Below are positions 11,084 through 20,306 of a stretch of DNA of 20,306 nucleotides, one piece after another (position 1 is the first letter of the stretch; each line of letters starts with the position of its first letter). The position numbers and the translations under genes were made by a program. The notes beneath the pieces were generated by a model. It saw nothing but the letters and a program-made list of their open reading frames with translations, did no database searches and was not told the origin of the DNA. Location: the NCBI GenBank assembly GCA_030770425.1, contig JASJFT010000367.1, positions 5,001 through 25,306 on the forward strand, given 5' to 3'. Origin of the DNA: Darksidea phi. Lineage: Eukaryota; Ascomycota; Dothideomycetes; Pleosporales; Lentitheciaceae.

Positions 11084-11410
11084 TATATACATACCACCGC
11101 ACCACCGCACCGGCCCACCCCAACAGTGCTCCTGCCCGCGCCCGCCGCTCCTCCTGGAATTGCTCCCTGCGTTCCAGACGACCACGCACTCTCCCTCCGC
11201 CCTCCCCCCCCCGCCGTCGCCGTCGCCGCAGCACACATGTGTGCCGTCGCCCGGTGTTGACCAGGCGGCTCAGATCGTTCGGCCCGCAGCCGATCCTGCC
11301 CTAACGCAATCGCAACCGCATTCGCAGCGACGAAAGCGGACACACCCCCCCATCTCCACCCCCCATATCAGCGCCGCCCCCTCCGCGTCCACGGTGCAGC
11401 CGCCGCCGCG
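11084..11410 (+). promoter_or_regulatory. Likely promoter and 5' leader of the DUF3295 gene
   Basis: A TATATA element at 11084-11089 is followed by long pyrimidine-rich stretches (for example ctccctccgccctcccccccc near 11200, and repeats of ccgtcgccgtcgccg) up to the start codon at 11411. Pyrimidine-rich leaders are common in filamentous ascomycete promoters. The context before the ATG is gccgccgcgATG, a reasonable initiation context. Transcription start and regulator sites cannot be fixed from sequence alone. Confidence 0.35.
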
Positions 11411-13231
11411 ATGCCCCTCCACGCCGGGATTCCCGTCATGAGCGTGCAGCACGCCGCAATGCGCACCATCGAAACCCGCAATCCCGAGAACCTGTTTGGC
11501 CTGTGGTCTGGTGAGTCTGCTCCACACGCCGCCTTCATGTGCGCCCTCGCCACCCCTTCAGCTCGCGCCAGCTCGCTCCCAGGGAACATGGCCGCTGACA
11601 CAGTGCTCCACGCAGTCTTTGCGAGATGCTCGCCCGCAATGCAAGACGGGGTCAGGTACGAAAACCTCGCCTGGCGGCTGTGGTCGCGCGAAACCTTCTG
11701 CTGCCAGCCCGACCATATAACCCCGCCCGTGTGGTCCTTGGGGCGCCAGCTGTCGACCGCCGACGACATGCCCGAGCTTTCCACGAGCGTGGCCTCGGAC
11801 GACTCCCAATCCGCCTCGGAAGGCGCCATGACAGCGACCACCCGATCAGCATCCTCGTTACGACCGGAGCTGGGACGCCACGACTCGGCCACCAGCCAGG
11901 CCCGTGGCAAGCATATGACGCCCATCGACCTGGAAAAGGTGGTCAACTCGATACAAGAGAAGCGCGCCCTGGAGCCGCTCTCGCCACTGCCTCCGCAGCT
12001 CGCACAGCCCGTGGAAACGCCCAAGCCATTGCAACACACCGCGCTGCCGTCCGCCTCGCCGCCGCCGACCGCCCGTCGCTTCGTCCCGGAATCGTCCACT
12101 TCCACCGTGGCAACCACCGCCATGGGCAGCGAAAGCCTGAGCCCGCCCGTGGGCTCCGACGTCAGCACCTCTACCGACTTGAGCTCGCATAGCATCGTCC
12201 ACGGCTTCGATCCCTGCAGGATATCCACCTCTGTCCGCTCCAGCACCAACCTCGCCCCTGCCCCTGCCCCCATCCTGAAAAACAGCTTCGCCGTCAAACC
12301 CCCCCCATCCAAGGCGGAGCCCACGCGGAAGAAGCAGCCCATGTTCACCCTTGGCGCATCTTCTGACGAAGACAACAGTTCGCTGGAGACGTACTCGCTG
12401 GTAAACCGCAGTTCGCTAACCGACCACTTCAAGAAGCCTGGCCATGCGCGCAAAACGACATCCTTCAAACCCGAGGTCAGCACCCACACCATCCAGGACG
12501 CCACCTCCGAAGAGAGCGAGGAGGCCATGGAGAGCGCCATCGAGAGCGAAACCGACGACGAGTCGGACGACAACGCCATCGAAGAGGAAGAATCCGACGG
12601 CGAGTGGGAGGATGAAAACGAAGACAGCGGTCCCCCAAGTGTGGACGAGCCGCCCCGCTTCCAACGAGTCGATTCCAAACCAAACCTGGTTTCGCGTAGA
12701 TCGCTGCTCACAACCATGATGCACCAAGGCGACCGTGCCCAGGCGCTCGAGGCCGCTGCCACGCGCGCCCAAGCACCGGCTATCCGCAGGTCGCGCACCT
12801 CGACACCGAACGGACCGTCAACTGGCAATTCTCCCCAGGAAGACAGCGGCTTGATGATGCGGCAACAGGTCCCCCGTACCCAGCCCATCATCATGACCAC
12901 GTCCAATGTGCATCCGCCCATGTTGTCTCCCCGCACTACTCGTCGCAACATGCTTCAAACCGAGCTTACGCAGTCATTGCGACAGAATCTCTTGTGGGAG
13001 CGCCAGCACAAGAACGCGACCACTAACGCCGTGAACAAGCGGGCGCAGAGCGCAGTCTCTATCCCTGCGCTACGCCGAGCCATGACCACCAACGACATCA
13101 AGGGCTTGGACGCATTCCCGCAGCAGAACCTGCTCAAGACAGCGACGTCCCGGGATGCGGCGAAAAACAACAACTCGTACAACGATTACTTTGATCAGGG
13201 GCTCCAGGAATACCACCAAAAAGGATGGTAG
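11411..13231 (+). CDS. Fungal AreA-N (DUF1752) / DUF3295 protein, one intron
   Basis: This is the one convincing protein gene. The model is exon 1 at 11411-11510, an intron at 11511-11615 and exon 2 at 11616-13231, giving 571 residues. After splicing, residues about 24-62 read NPENLFGLWS then VFARCSPAMQDGVRYENLAWRLWSRETFC (shown here in two parts across the splice). This is the short tryptophan-rich module also found at the N terminus of AreA-type nitrogen regulators. The middle is long, low-complexity and Ser/Pro/Thr-rich. From residue about 276 (MFTLGASSDEDNSSLE) the DUF3295-like part begins. It has an acidic run at about 331-371, a conserved-looking LLTTMMHQGDRAQALE block near 396, a helix LTQSLRQNLLWERQ near 485, and a C terminus ending YHQKGW. 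There is no GATA zinc finger or DNA-binding domain, so it is not AreA itself. Function is not established; a regulatory or scaffold role in nutrient signalling is inference. An alternative start is Met10. Confidence 0.92.
   Translation: MPLHAGIPVMSVQHAAMRTIETRNPENLFGLWSGESAPHAAFMCALATPSARASSLPGNMAADTVLHAVFARCSPAMQDGVRYENLAWRLWSRETFCCQPDHITPPVWSLGRQLSTADDMPELSTSVASDDSQSASEGAMTATTRSASSLRPELGRHDSATSQARGKHMTPIDLEKVVNSIQEKRALEPLSPLPPQLAQPVETPKPLQHTALPSASPPPTARRFVPESSTSTVATTAMGSESLSPPVGSDVSTSTDLSSHSIVHGFDPCRISTSVRSSTNLAPAPAPILKNSFAVKPPPSKAEPTRKKQPMFTLGASSDEDNSSLETYSLVNRSSLTDHFKKPGHARKTTSFKPEVSTHTIQDATSEESEEAMESAIESETDDESDDNAIEEEESDGEWEDENEDSGPPSVDEPPRFQRVDSKPNLVSRRSLLTTMMHQGDRAQALEAAATRAQAPAIRRSRTSTPNGPSTGNSPQEDSGLMMRQQVPRTQPIIMTTSNVHPPMLSPRTTRRNMLQTELTQSLRQNLLWERQHKNATTNAVNKRAQSAVSIPALRRAMTTNDIKGLDAFPQQNLLKTATSRDAAKNNNSYNDYFDQGLQEYHQKGW
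11511..11615 (+). other. Spliceosomal intron in the DUF3295 gene (105 nt, frame-neutral)
   Basis: The donor is GTGAGT at 11511, the branch-like CTGAC at 11595-11599, and the acceptor CGCAG ends at 11615, 17 nt after the branch A. The length is 35 codons with no stop, so the unspliced reading frame is also open. Splicing joins ...LFGLWS directly to VFARC..., restoring the contiguous domain pattern; the retained 35 residues would split the domain. A nearer AG at 11581-11582 would also keep frame but leaves eleven extra residues inside the module. Confidence 0.88.
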
Positions 13232-15044
13232 CCAGCCTCCTTCAGTACCTGCACATTCAGCGGCATTTATGGGACGGCATTGGGACATTGGCGTTTTGCT
13301 TTTTTTTCTTCTCTTTTTATTTTCTGCTTCGGTGGCCGCCCGTCTCCACTACACGGAGCGACTGGTCACGGGTAATGATTCCCAAAAACTTTGATACCAC
13401 AAGGCATCGAGCACGCCTACGAGGCTACGATTTCTCTTCATTCTCTTCAACACATGGGACATTGGGCGGTCCTTTCGACTACAAGATGCGTCGCGGCTCG
13501 CGCCTGGGTGGTCTGGGTCTGACGATCGAGTCAAGCAATACCCGTCCACTGGTCTGTACTATTAACCTGCATTGTACTTTTATCATGGAGCTCATCTACG
13601 AGTTTGAGCCAGAAGAATACCCTGAGAGCGCAGGGAACAACGCGCGACGCTCGACGACGGCAGCATTACCTCATCAGATAGCAGGGTAATCACTTTAGGT
13701 ACTTAATTCAAAAGCGGATAGCAGTCCAGATTCTCCTTCGTGCCGGTGAGCAAGTGCAGGCAGGGTGGACCTCTCTGTCCCCATCAGCTGGCCATAGGGT
13801 TTTTCATCCCAACAAGATGCACGAGTGATAGGCCTCCAGGCTCTGTTTGGCAGGCCTCTTACCGCTCTTCTGAATCATCTCTCACAAATGGGTGTCCAAG
13901 AGGCGCTTATGCATGCTGTGCTGTAGCCTTGATGCATGGCGGCCGGCACCACTGGCGGATGCGAGGGACTAGCACTGTGGTCGCATCTGCCGCCCGCAGC
14001 GTTCACGGCGAACAACCGTGTCACGTTATCGCTGGTCACGACCGGCAAATGTAACAATATGGACGGGCCTGTGGACGCGCCAGATGCGTCAATATGGGCA
14101 GCATTCCGTGGGCAGTTCACGGCTGTTGCCCACGGCTAGCTCCCCTCGGGCCGGCTTCCAGTCTCCGCCGCCATGGCTGTGATGATGCGTGCCTGGCGGG
14201 CGTCGACGACGTGACGGCGTCTCATCACAGGGCATGCCTCGAGGGATGCTGCCTCGTGAGAGGGTGCTTGTGCACTGCGACCGGGACTCGGACGTGGTGC
14301 ATGGTGGCGAGCACACCATGCTCCGTGCTTTGCATTTGGGGATCGTCGTCGAGACTCGAGGTGCGCATTCAGCCTTATGGAGTCGCGCTTCGCATCCCCC
14401 ATGGTCGTCCAAGGAGGGTTTCAGCACGCGATACGTCGACTCTGGAGTTGTGCACCACCTCACGCCGACGCCAACGCCTTGTCCGAGTGTGTGGGGAAAG
14501 GCGGCGACTGGCCATCAGCAGCCCGTCTGCGCTCGTAGCCTCGCTCTCCGCCCCGTCTCCGCTCTCCGCAAACAACAACTTCCTCCCGTCTCCATGCGGT
14601 CGCCAGCTGACCTCGTACGCGCTGTCGCCTATCTCATCGCCCACCAGCGGTTACCCCAGATTGCTTATTGCCTGTTCAGCTCCAGCCGCAGCCCCTTCGC
14701 AGCCCCCGTCTATTTGCGATCTGCTCGTCGTCAGGCGCTCTAAAAACAACACCATCCTGGAACGGCGATACTCCATCAGGCACCGACCGCGGTGGCTCCC
14801 CAACACAAAGTCGGTATTCGAGTCGATGCGTTGGCACGCTTAGCGCCTGCATCCTGATCATCTGCCATGAGACCGTCAGGGCTCTCAACCTCTGAGTTGA
14901 CCGCTCCTCAGCCTCATGCACAGGGAGCTCCGCCACGGAGAGATTCGCGGTCAACATTCCTGTCCATCCTCCGCTGTGCGCTGACATGGCCCCATCCTGT
15001 GACCATTGTGATATCGCGACGCGACTCTCTTGGTTTTCCATCAC
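13232..15044. other. 3' flank of the DUF3295 gene and intergenic DNA
   Basis: Downstream of the stop there is a T/C-rich run (about 13298-13326, ttttttttcttctcttttta), plausible for 3' end formation; no AATAAA is seen. The remainder contains overlapping open frames up to about 249 codons on the plus strand (14094-14843) that are Ser/Pro/Arg-rich and lack recognisable domains. I do not call genes here. Part of it could be the 3' untranslated region of the tentative minus-strand gene ending at 15045. Confidence 0.4.
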
Positions 15045-15707
15045 CTAATTCTCCGACTCCCGTGCCTCATTCGTCGCCTCCGTGGGGGTTCCAGTCACCT
15101 GCCTCTTGTCACACTCGAGTCGCGGGGGGGCCGGCGGGTCCGCACGGCCATGTTCTCTCTCACCAATACCGCCGCCATGCCGATCGCGAGACCACACATG
15201 AAGATGATGAGGTACAGCACAGCCGTCTGCGGGCCCCTGCTTGCAGATCGCAGCCGTCCAGACCAATTCACCACCCCGTGGGCACGGGAAGGATCCCCAT
15301 TAACCAGCCGAGGAGCACGCCAGCATGCCAGCATGTTCTGCCAATACTTCTCGCATGGCCCGAATCCCCATTTCGTTTCGCCTTACAGCTTCACGACGTA
15401 GCACCCTCTTGCGGTTCGTCGAGACCTGCTGCCGAAGGGCAACGAGAATCCCATGTTCCGTCTTCATTGACCGGATCTGCAGCACCTGACTCCAACGTTG
15501 CAGCCTTGGGCGCTGTAATTCGCTTACTCGGCTGTCCGTAAGCTATTGATGATACAGATACAGTATCATATCTAACGTTGGGATGATAAGGGGGGGTTGG
15601 GGGGGTTCGAAAGCGACGCTGAACCCTAGCTCGACATACCCGTTGGATTCCGGTCTGTAGGCCTTCTTCTCTCCAAGAGATGCTGCTCTCATACCAGGCC
15701 AATGCCC
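15045..15707 (-). CDS. Tentative multi-exon gene (or decayed gene) with C-terminal membrane helix
   Basis: A weak model. On the minus strand, exons at 15707-15640, 15542-15387, 15226-15164 and 15098-15045 can be joined in one frame across three introns. These are 15639-15543 (GTATGT...TAG, 97 nt), 15386-15227 (GTAAGG...CAG, 160 nt, least certain) and 15163-15099 (GTGAGA...CAG, 65 nt, with a TGTGAC branch-like site). The product would have a basic, helix-prone stretch including SRVSELQRPRLQRWSQVL, then one 21-residue hydrophobic segment TAVLYLIIFMCGLAIGMAAV plus L, then a polar tail VTGTPTEATNEARESEN and stop: the shape of a tail-proximal single-pass membrane protein. The 5' end is missing from the model. 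Extending the frame upstream through a possible 92-nt intron (15799-15708) meets stops at 15827-15825 (TAG) and 15917-15915 (TGA). I recognise no family. Open frames of this size also occur by chance here. Confidence 0.28.
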
Positions 15708-15799
15708 CTGGGGGGGTCAGTAGGCTCGAATCTAAACATGACGCATTGTTGGCTAGCCGTAACGTCAACAGGATATTTGGTGCCGGACTAACTGTTTAC

Positions 15800-18700
15800 C
15801 CAGAAACACCCTCTCCACATCGGTCTACGTCAGTTCACAAGGTACCAGAAATGTCAACTCAATCTCATATTTAGCGAGGTATGACGTTAGAACCCGCACC
15901 GAAATCTTCGCAGCTCAGCCGACCAAATCATGACCATGCAAAGGCCAAACAGGATATGTCCAGGCATCTTCCGTCTCCACAATTTCGTCTTCGATACATG
16001 TCGATAAGCCAATGCGCCGCCAGCATCCGACACAAACACAATTTTTTTTCCCAAAGGATCATTTCACCCCCGATCCCAGCGCTATGAACGGATCTTTACG
16101 CGACAGGTTCTCAGGCGACCAAATACGAGCCCTTGATCATCGATAACTACTAGTGCTGTCAGGGCAAGTGCTATTTTCCGTGCATGGGGCAGCCGCACCG
16201 GAGATAGTTCCGCGCTCGTCTTACGGGATGGCCATAGCCAACATGCAAACACGCATTTTACACTCGGTCTACAGTCAGTTGCGGTGTGAGGCTGTCATCG
16301 CTTGGGAAACTTCAAGGCATAGATTGTGACTAGGGCCAGACTCATCGATTGAAACGAGCGTACGTACCATAGCCCAGCGCTATACTCGTTCACAAGCTCT
16401 CCAAGGCCAAACACTAAACTACTTCCCATCAGAGCAACATCGCACGCGCAACCTCGAGCTTCCATTGGCCCTCACGAACTCGAACCCGTGAGATGCGCAA
16501 CTTCTTCTCCGCCTTCCGCGAGATTAGTTTCAATGCGGGTCGAATTGACCCCATGGGACGCTTGTCAGACAAGCCCCCGTCTTGACATGACGATGGGGCA
16601 ACCGGGAAACCGCTGCGAATTTCGTTACACAAATATAACGACTCCTTACAGCCACTACAAAGTCCTTGACATCGTTGTCGGCTGGTTAATTCAGTTTCTG
16701 CATGCGGTCTTCTTCATTCCCCGCAATATTCCGAGCCCGCGCTTGTCGGCTCTCCACGTTTACATCCCCGTACATGTTGTGCCTCGAAAGCCTCACGCAA
16801 AGGGCCCCGTCTGCATTTCCTTCGTTCTTTCTAGCGCAAATCTTAGTATTCTTGCCGAGTCGCTCCTGTTCAACCTTCAACTCCCAAGTCTCGTTCGCAC
16901 ACGCGTCAGTTGAACGTGGCCATTGCTGAATCTTGTTTCAGTCGTGGAGTCCGACAACATGTGAAAATTCTCCGATAGGAAAGCTATTGTCAATATTTTT
17001 CGACCCATGGTAACCTCGACATCATCAACTCGGATAGCGACACTATGACCGCGTGGCGATTATCATGCCATGCTCCCTCTCGGGCCGACTCCTGCAACCT
17101 TTCCTCTATCCGACGCTTGCTCGATGAGGCTCAGTTTTCCTGCATTTACCGATTTCTGATACCGCGTTGTGTCATTGTGGTCAGCATTTGCCTGCGACAG
17201 GATATATCCATGCGATGCATGTGTCAGGGACGGGGGCCTAAGGTTTCTACCCGCTGTTCCGTTGGCAAGGAAGCATAAACGTTCGGATGTGTTAGGATGT
17301 TCTCTCCCGCTTGGCGTAAAGGTTAACGCTCGCGCCAGTTGCTGAAGTCATGTTGGTAGGTGACAACTCAGAAGCCTTAATAACTGTGATACAAGCAGAG
17401 AAACGTAAGTTTTGGAATCGGACTAGTTTGGAAGATATCCCCCTTCCCCGGATCTACGTGCTGCAGCCACAAGCAACAGCGCTGATCTTTCTCAGCCTCG
17501 ACACGAGGTTTTATGATCGGCATTTCTCCCCGTTTCAAGCTTTAGACTACCTTTGGGAAACATGCAGGAAACCTTGAGACTCGAAAAAAAAAAGCTCAAT
17601 GCCGCGGCAGGATTCGGTAACACAAGGGTGCTACTTTAGCCGATTGATATCAGCATGACTGGTGGTGCACAACTATTAACGCTTGATGGTTGTGCATGCG
17701 GGCACGGGACGGCGGCTCAAAGGTGCTAAGTTTTCAATACAGGAAAGTCGAATCCTCCTGTCCTACACGCTGCCGTCTCGATATCACATCAACCCTTGAG
17801 AGAATTTTGCAGACGCAGTGGACTGGCGTTACATATTATCCTTGATAGCAGGATGATTAACGGCTAGTCTCCAAATTTCTGCGCATTTCATCTCCACCGA
17901 GAAATCCATAACATTAGCGACACTGTAGTCGAACAATAGCATCATCCTTGACATGCAGTGCGGCCTGCTTCCGGCACCATGACCGTCCGCCTGCACGTTT
18001 TGCACTTGCTCCATAACGGTTGTCGCACCATACCAGTTTCTTCGCAACACGCGCGGTGCGGACCCGCATGGAGAAGGTTTCTAGAAGGAATCCTTTCGCG
18101 TGGCGCAACACCGGTGGCCAATCGATACCAGCGCTAATTCGCTAATCGCTTTGCGCATTACCCAGGTAGGAAGCTATGCACGACTCTGCTTCACGCGTAG
18201 AATTGCACGCCGTAGTTTTTCCGCTTCACATGCTTCTCGGGCTTCTCGGGCGCTCCGTGTTAAGATTCGTATTCCCTGTTATAAATTAGGGTGGAGTCTG
18301 TGACTGAATCATCAGCAGATATCGTATCGGTTACATTTTGTTGAGGAAGTATTGATGCGCGAACATGTGAAGGCGTTGCAGCAGCTAGTCTGCCGATCCG
18401 CTCTCCACTCTCCACTCGCCAACCGCTCCCCGAGGTGCAATTCTCGGCTTCATTCCTTTCACCATCGAGGCCCAAAGATTGCTCGAGCATGTGCTGCTGC
18501 CTGATCGGCTTTCTTCGGTCTCTGCGATCACGCCTCCAAGGTGCGGGGGGCGGGACTCGACTAGGCATAGTTAGAAAAATATGCATTTGCGAACGGGATG
18601 CAAAAAAAAAAAAAAAAATCGTACCAGCAGCAGCCGGCTTACCACCAAAGAGCAATGGAGGGAGGATTCCAAAGCCGCGATTTTCCGAATATCAAGTGAG

Positions 18701-19380
18701 GCGTGGAGTGGAGAACTTGCTACCAGCCACATGCTCCATCTCCATCGCGATACCCACATAAAAGACCCTGCGTGCTCGACGTGGGCCCACAGACGCTCGT
18801 ATGTCTCCCGCCACAGCTCCACACCGCCGCCTCACCGCCACGTCCCAAGCTAAGCCATGTTCTGAATATATATCTCAGTCTAATTAGTCTAGCGCACAGA
18901 CTAGTGTGATTCTGTGATTCCCCGGTTAGAATCTAGATGCAAAGGTTATGTAAGTCACAATGTGACGGATACTTCTCCGATGATGAACCGAGGCACAAAC
19001 TCCTCCCCCTACACCGAAGCCTCATTGTAGGAAATTATATCTCGGTCGAGCGGGTCCGAAACGGGGCGCTAACTAGCGGCATTTCTCAGAGACAATAAGC
19101 AGTCTTCGAGATGGAACCTGTCTAGCATGTGTAGATTCGCCAATGTATTTTTCCTCCCTTGGATACAATCTTCGTAACTACATGTATTTATTCTTCACCT
19201 CACTTAGCACCTACTGCGTTGGCGCATTAGGTCGAGTATCATTTTGTGTGAGACGGTCCTGCGGGCATTAATTAATTATCAATTTCCTATTTGGTAAAAC
19301 GAAAGTAAATGCGTTTGTTAGAAGCTACCTCAAGGTTTATTAGTAATGCTATACTTACTACCTACCTCGCAAGCAACATC
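15800..19380. other. Intergenic region, no supported gene
   Basis: Base composition is mixed and no frame exceeds about 140 codons. A minus-strand frame at 16632-16429 ends in a basic segment (KLISRKAEKKLRISRVRVRE) that looks somewhat coding-like, but it has no recognised domain or clear exon partners. Homopolymers occur at 17584-17593 (A10) and 18602-18618 (A17). A 10-bp tandem (gcttctcggg) occurs near 18233-18252. tRNA-like fragments were examined and rejected. Confidence 0.4.
18602..18618. repeat. A17 homopolymer
   Basis: Seventeen consecutive A bases in otherwise mixed sequence. It is a likely slippage site. No polyadenylated gene end can be tied to it. Confidence 0.9.
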
Positions 19381-20070
19381 CCTGATCTACTAATATATTG
19401 GTCCTTGTATCGGGCTGCTCGGACGTAGAGGTAGTAGGTAGCTAGTCGGGTAGTAGGATAAGAGGGAGTTATAAATATTTGTATACGAATAGGGAAGAAT
19501 ATATATAGTAGTAGAGGTATTTTACGATAAGTAGAATACTATCGGATTATAGTATTAAGATTATTATATAATATAAGCGACTTACCTATATTAACGACGG
19601 TCAGCAAGCGGATAACTGGGGGTACGGTTCTCTTAGACTATTACTACTACCGTACTATTACCTACCTACCGATTAATTCCTATTCCTAGATTTCCTCTAT
19701 CCGAGCGTTAGGTAGACTAGTAGTATATACGTTATAAGTTAACTTGAATCCTATTTCTAGAATCGTTATTACTAGGTCTGCTTAGCCTAAGCTACTCTAC
19801 TTGATTCTTTACTACGATCGCTATAGCTCTTAGATAAGAGTTCTACGGAGGGAAGTCGTGTTATAAATAAATCGTCTTCTTACGAGCTTATCTTACCTCG
19901 GTATTCGTATATAATATACGCTCGATTAATACTATAACGAAAATATCGTAAAGGGAAAGGAACCTTCTTTTTTTAACTTGCTATCTTTGGAGCTATAAGG
20001 CTAAGCCTCTCCTCGTAAAACCAAATAGCGAGCCTTACAAAGATATTTTGGATAGTATATTAGCGGGAGC
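19381..20070. repeat. AT-rich RIP-mutated relic (probable dead repeat)
   Basis: This tract is strongly AT-rich and dominated by TA dinucleotides. In 19441-19980 I counted 2 CpA and about 7 TpG in 540 bases, while CpG is retained (about 26). One 60-base line (19501-19560) has about 15 TpA. Loss of CpA and TpG with excess TpA but surviving CpG is the signature of fungal repeat-induced point mutation, which converts CpA to TpA in duplicated DNA. The original repeat, probably a transposon, cannot be identified and no long frame survives. The edges are judged by eye: CpA is normal again by about 20075 and before about 19380. Confidence 0.8.
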
Positions 20071-20198
20071 ATTTGGCCAACCAACAGGACAGACAGCCTT
20101 CCCACCTTCACCACTCCAACCCCACCACATATGTCCAAAAAAAAAAGGCAAAAATAAAAACAAAAAAGGGAATTGTCCGAGACCTAACTCGAACCACT

Positions 20199-20306
20199 CC
20201 CCCCCCCCCCCCCCCCCCCCGGGGGGGGGGGGGCGCGGGGGGGGGGGGCGGGGGGGGGGGGGGGGGGGGGGGAAAACGGGGGGGTGTGGGGTGGGGGGGG
20301 AGGCGC
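20199..20306. repeat. C-run/G-run low-complexity contig end
   Basis: Twenty-two C (20199-20220) abut a G run with scattered other bases to the end of the window. It follows an A-rich stretch (20141-20167). A poly-C to poly-G switch at the extreme end looks like sequencing or assembly noise rather than genomic sequence. No telomere repeat (TTAGGG) is present. Confidence 0.85.

Noticed and set aside
11368..12951. 527-codon minus-strand frame opposite the DUF3295 gene
   Set aside because: It is the antisense of a real coding region with GC-rich third positions; it has no own domain and runs through the sense intron.
14094..14843. 249-codon plus-strand frame
   Set aside because: Cys/Arg/Ser-rich random-looking composition, overlapping open frames on both strands and no domain.
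16429..16632. Minus-strand 67-codon frame with a basic tail
   Set aside because: Somewhat coding-like but short, with no family match and no clear splice partners; kept only as a note in the intergenic entry.
17311..17345. D-arm-like sequence tggcgtaaaggttaacgc
   Set aside because: Resembles an A box, but no anticodon arm, T arm or matching acceptor strand follows.
17703..17779. Possible tRNA: GACGGC/GCCGTC ends about 77 nt apart, with an inner gtcgaatcc B-box-like motif
   Set aside because: No valid anticodon stem, the T-arm loop would be too large and no Pol III terminator follows. It may only be an inverted repeat.
20179..20197. Minus-strand GGTTCGAGT B-box-like motif followed by T-rich sequence
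   Set aside because: The rest of any tRNA would lie in the homopolymer block; T-stem pairing is absent.

Overview
The window is from a filamentous ascomycete (Pezizomycotina). The small-subunit rRNA sequence, the spliceosomal intron signals, a fungus-specific AreA-N/DUF3295-type gene and an AT-rich tract with a repeat-induced point mutation (RIP) signature all point that way. The 18S sequence looks most like Dothideomycetes to me, but that placement is from memory and unverified.

Layout. Positions 1-1749 (minus strand) hold most of an 18S rRNA gene with two group I introns. One, at E. coli site S516, is complete. The other, at site S943, is cut by the left edge of the window. The 18S 5' end is at about 1749, so 1750 to about 2945 is the 5' external transcribed spacer and promoter side of the rDNA. 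It contains a 60-bp hairpin-forming direct repeat. Positions 2952-3089 are an extreme G-run plus a 110-nt T-run. They separate rDNA from the rest and mark an rDNA border, a poly(A)-tailed insertion or an assembly join. Positions 3090 to about 11080 show no gene I can defend, only microsatellites and GC-rich sequence.

The one confident protein gene lies at 11411-13231 (plus strand): a fungal protein with an AreA-type N-terminal domain (DUF1752) and a C-terminal DUF3295 region. It has a 105-nt intron that keeps the frame open and is easily missed. Positions 13232 to about 19380 are mostly without recognisable genes. A weak multi-exon model on the minus strand at about 15045-15707 would end in a membrane helix and a short polar tail, and may be a gene or a decayed gene. 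Positions 19381 to about 20070 are AT-rich with almost no CpA, a RIP relic. The last 108 bases are C/G homopolymer noise typical of a contig end.

I see no defence system, biosynthetic cluster, CRISPR array or convincing tRNA/5S gene. The most informative items are the two rRNA introns with their pairings, the in-frame spliceosomal intron, substitutions at normally invariant 18S positions, the spacer repeat with an RNA-strand wobble, and the RIP tract.
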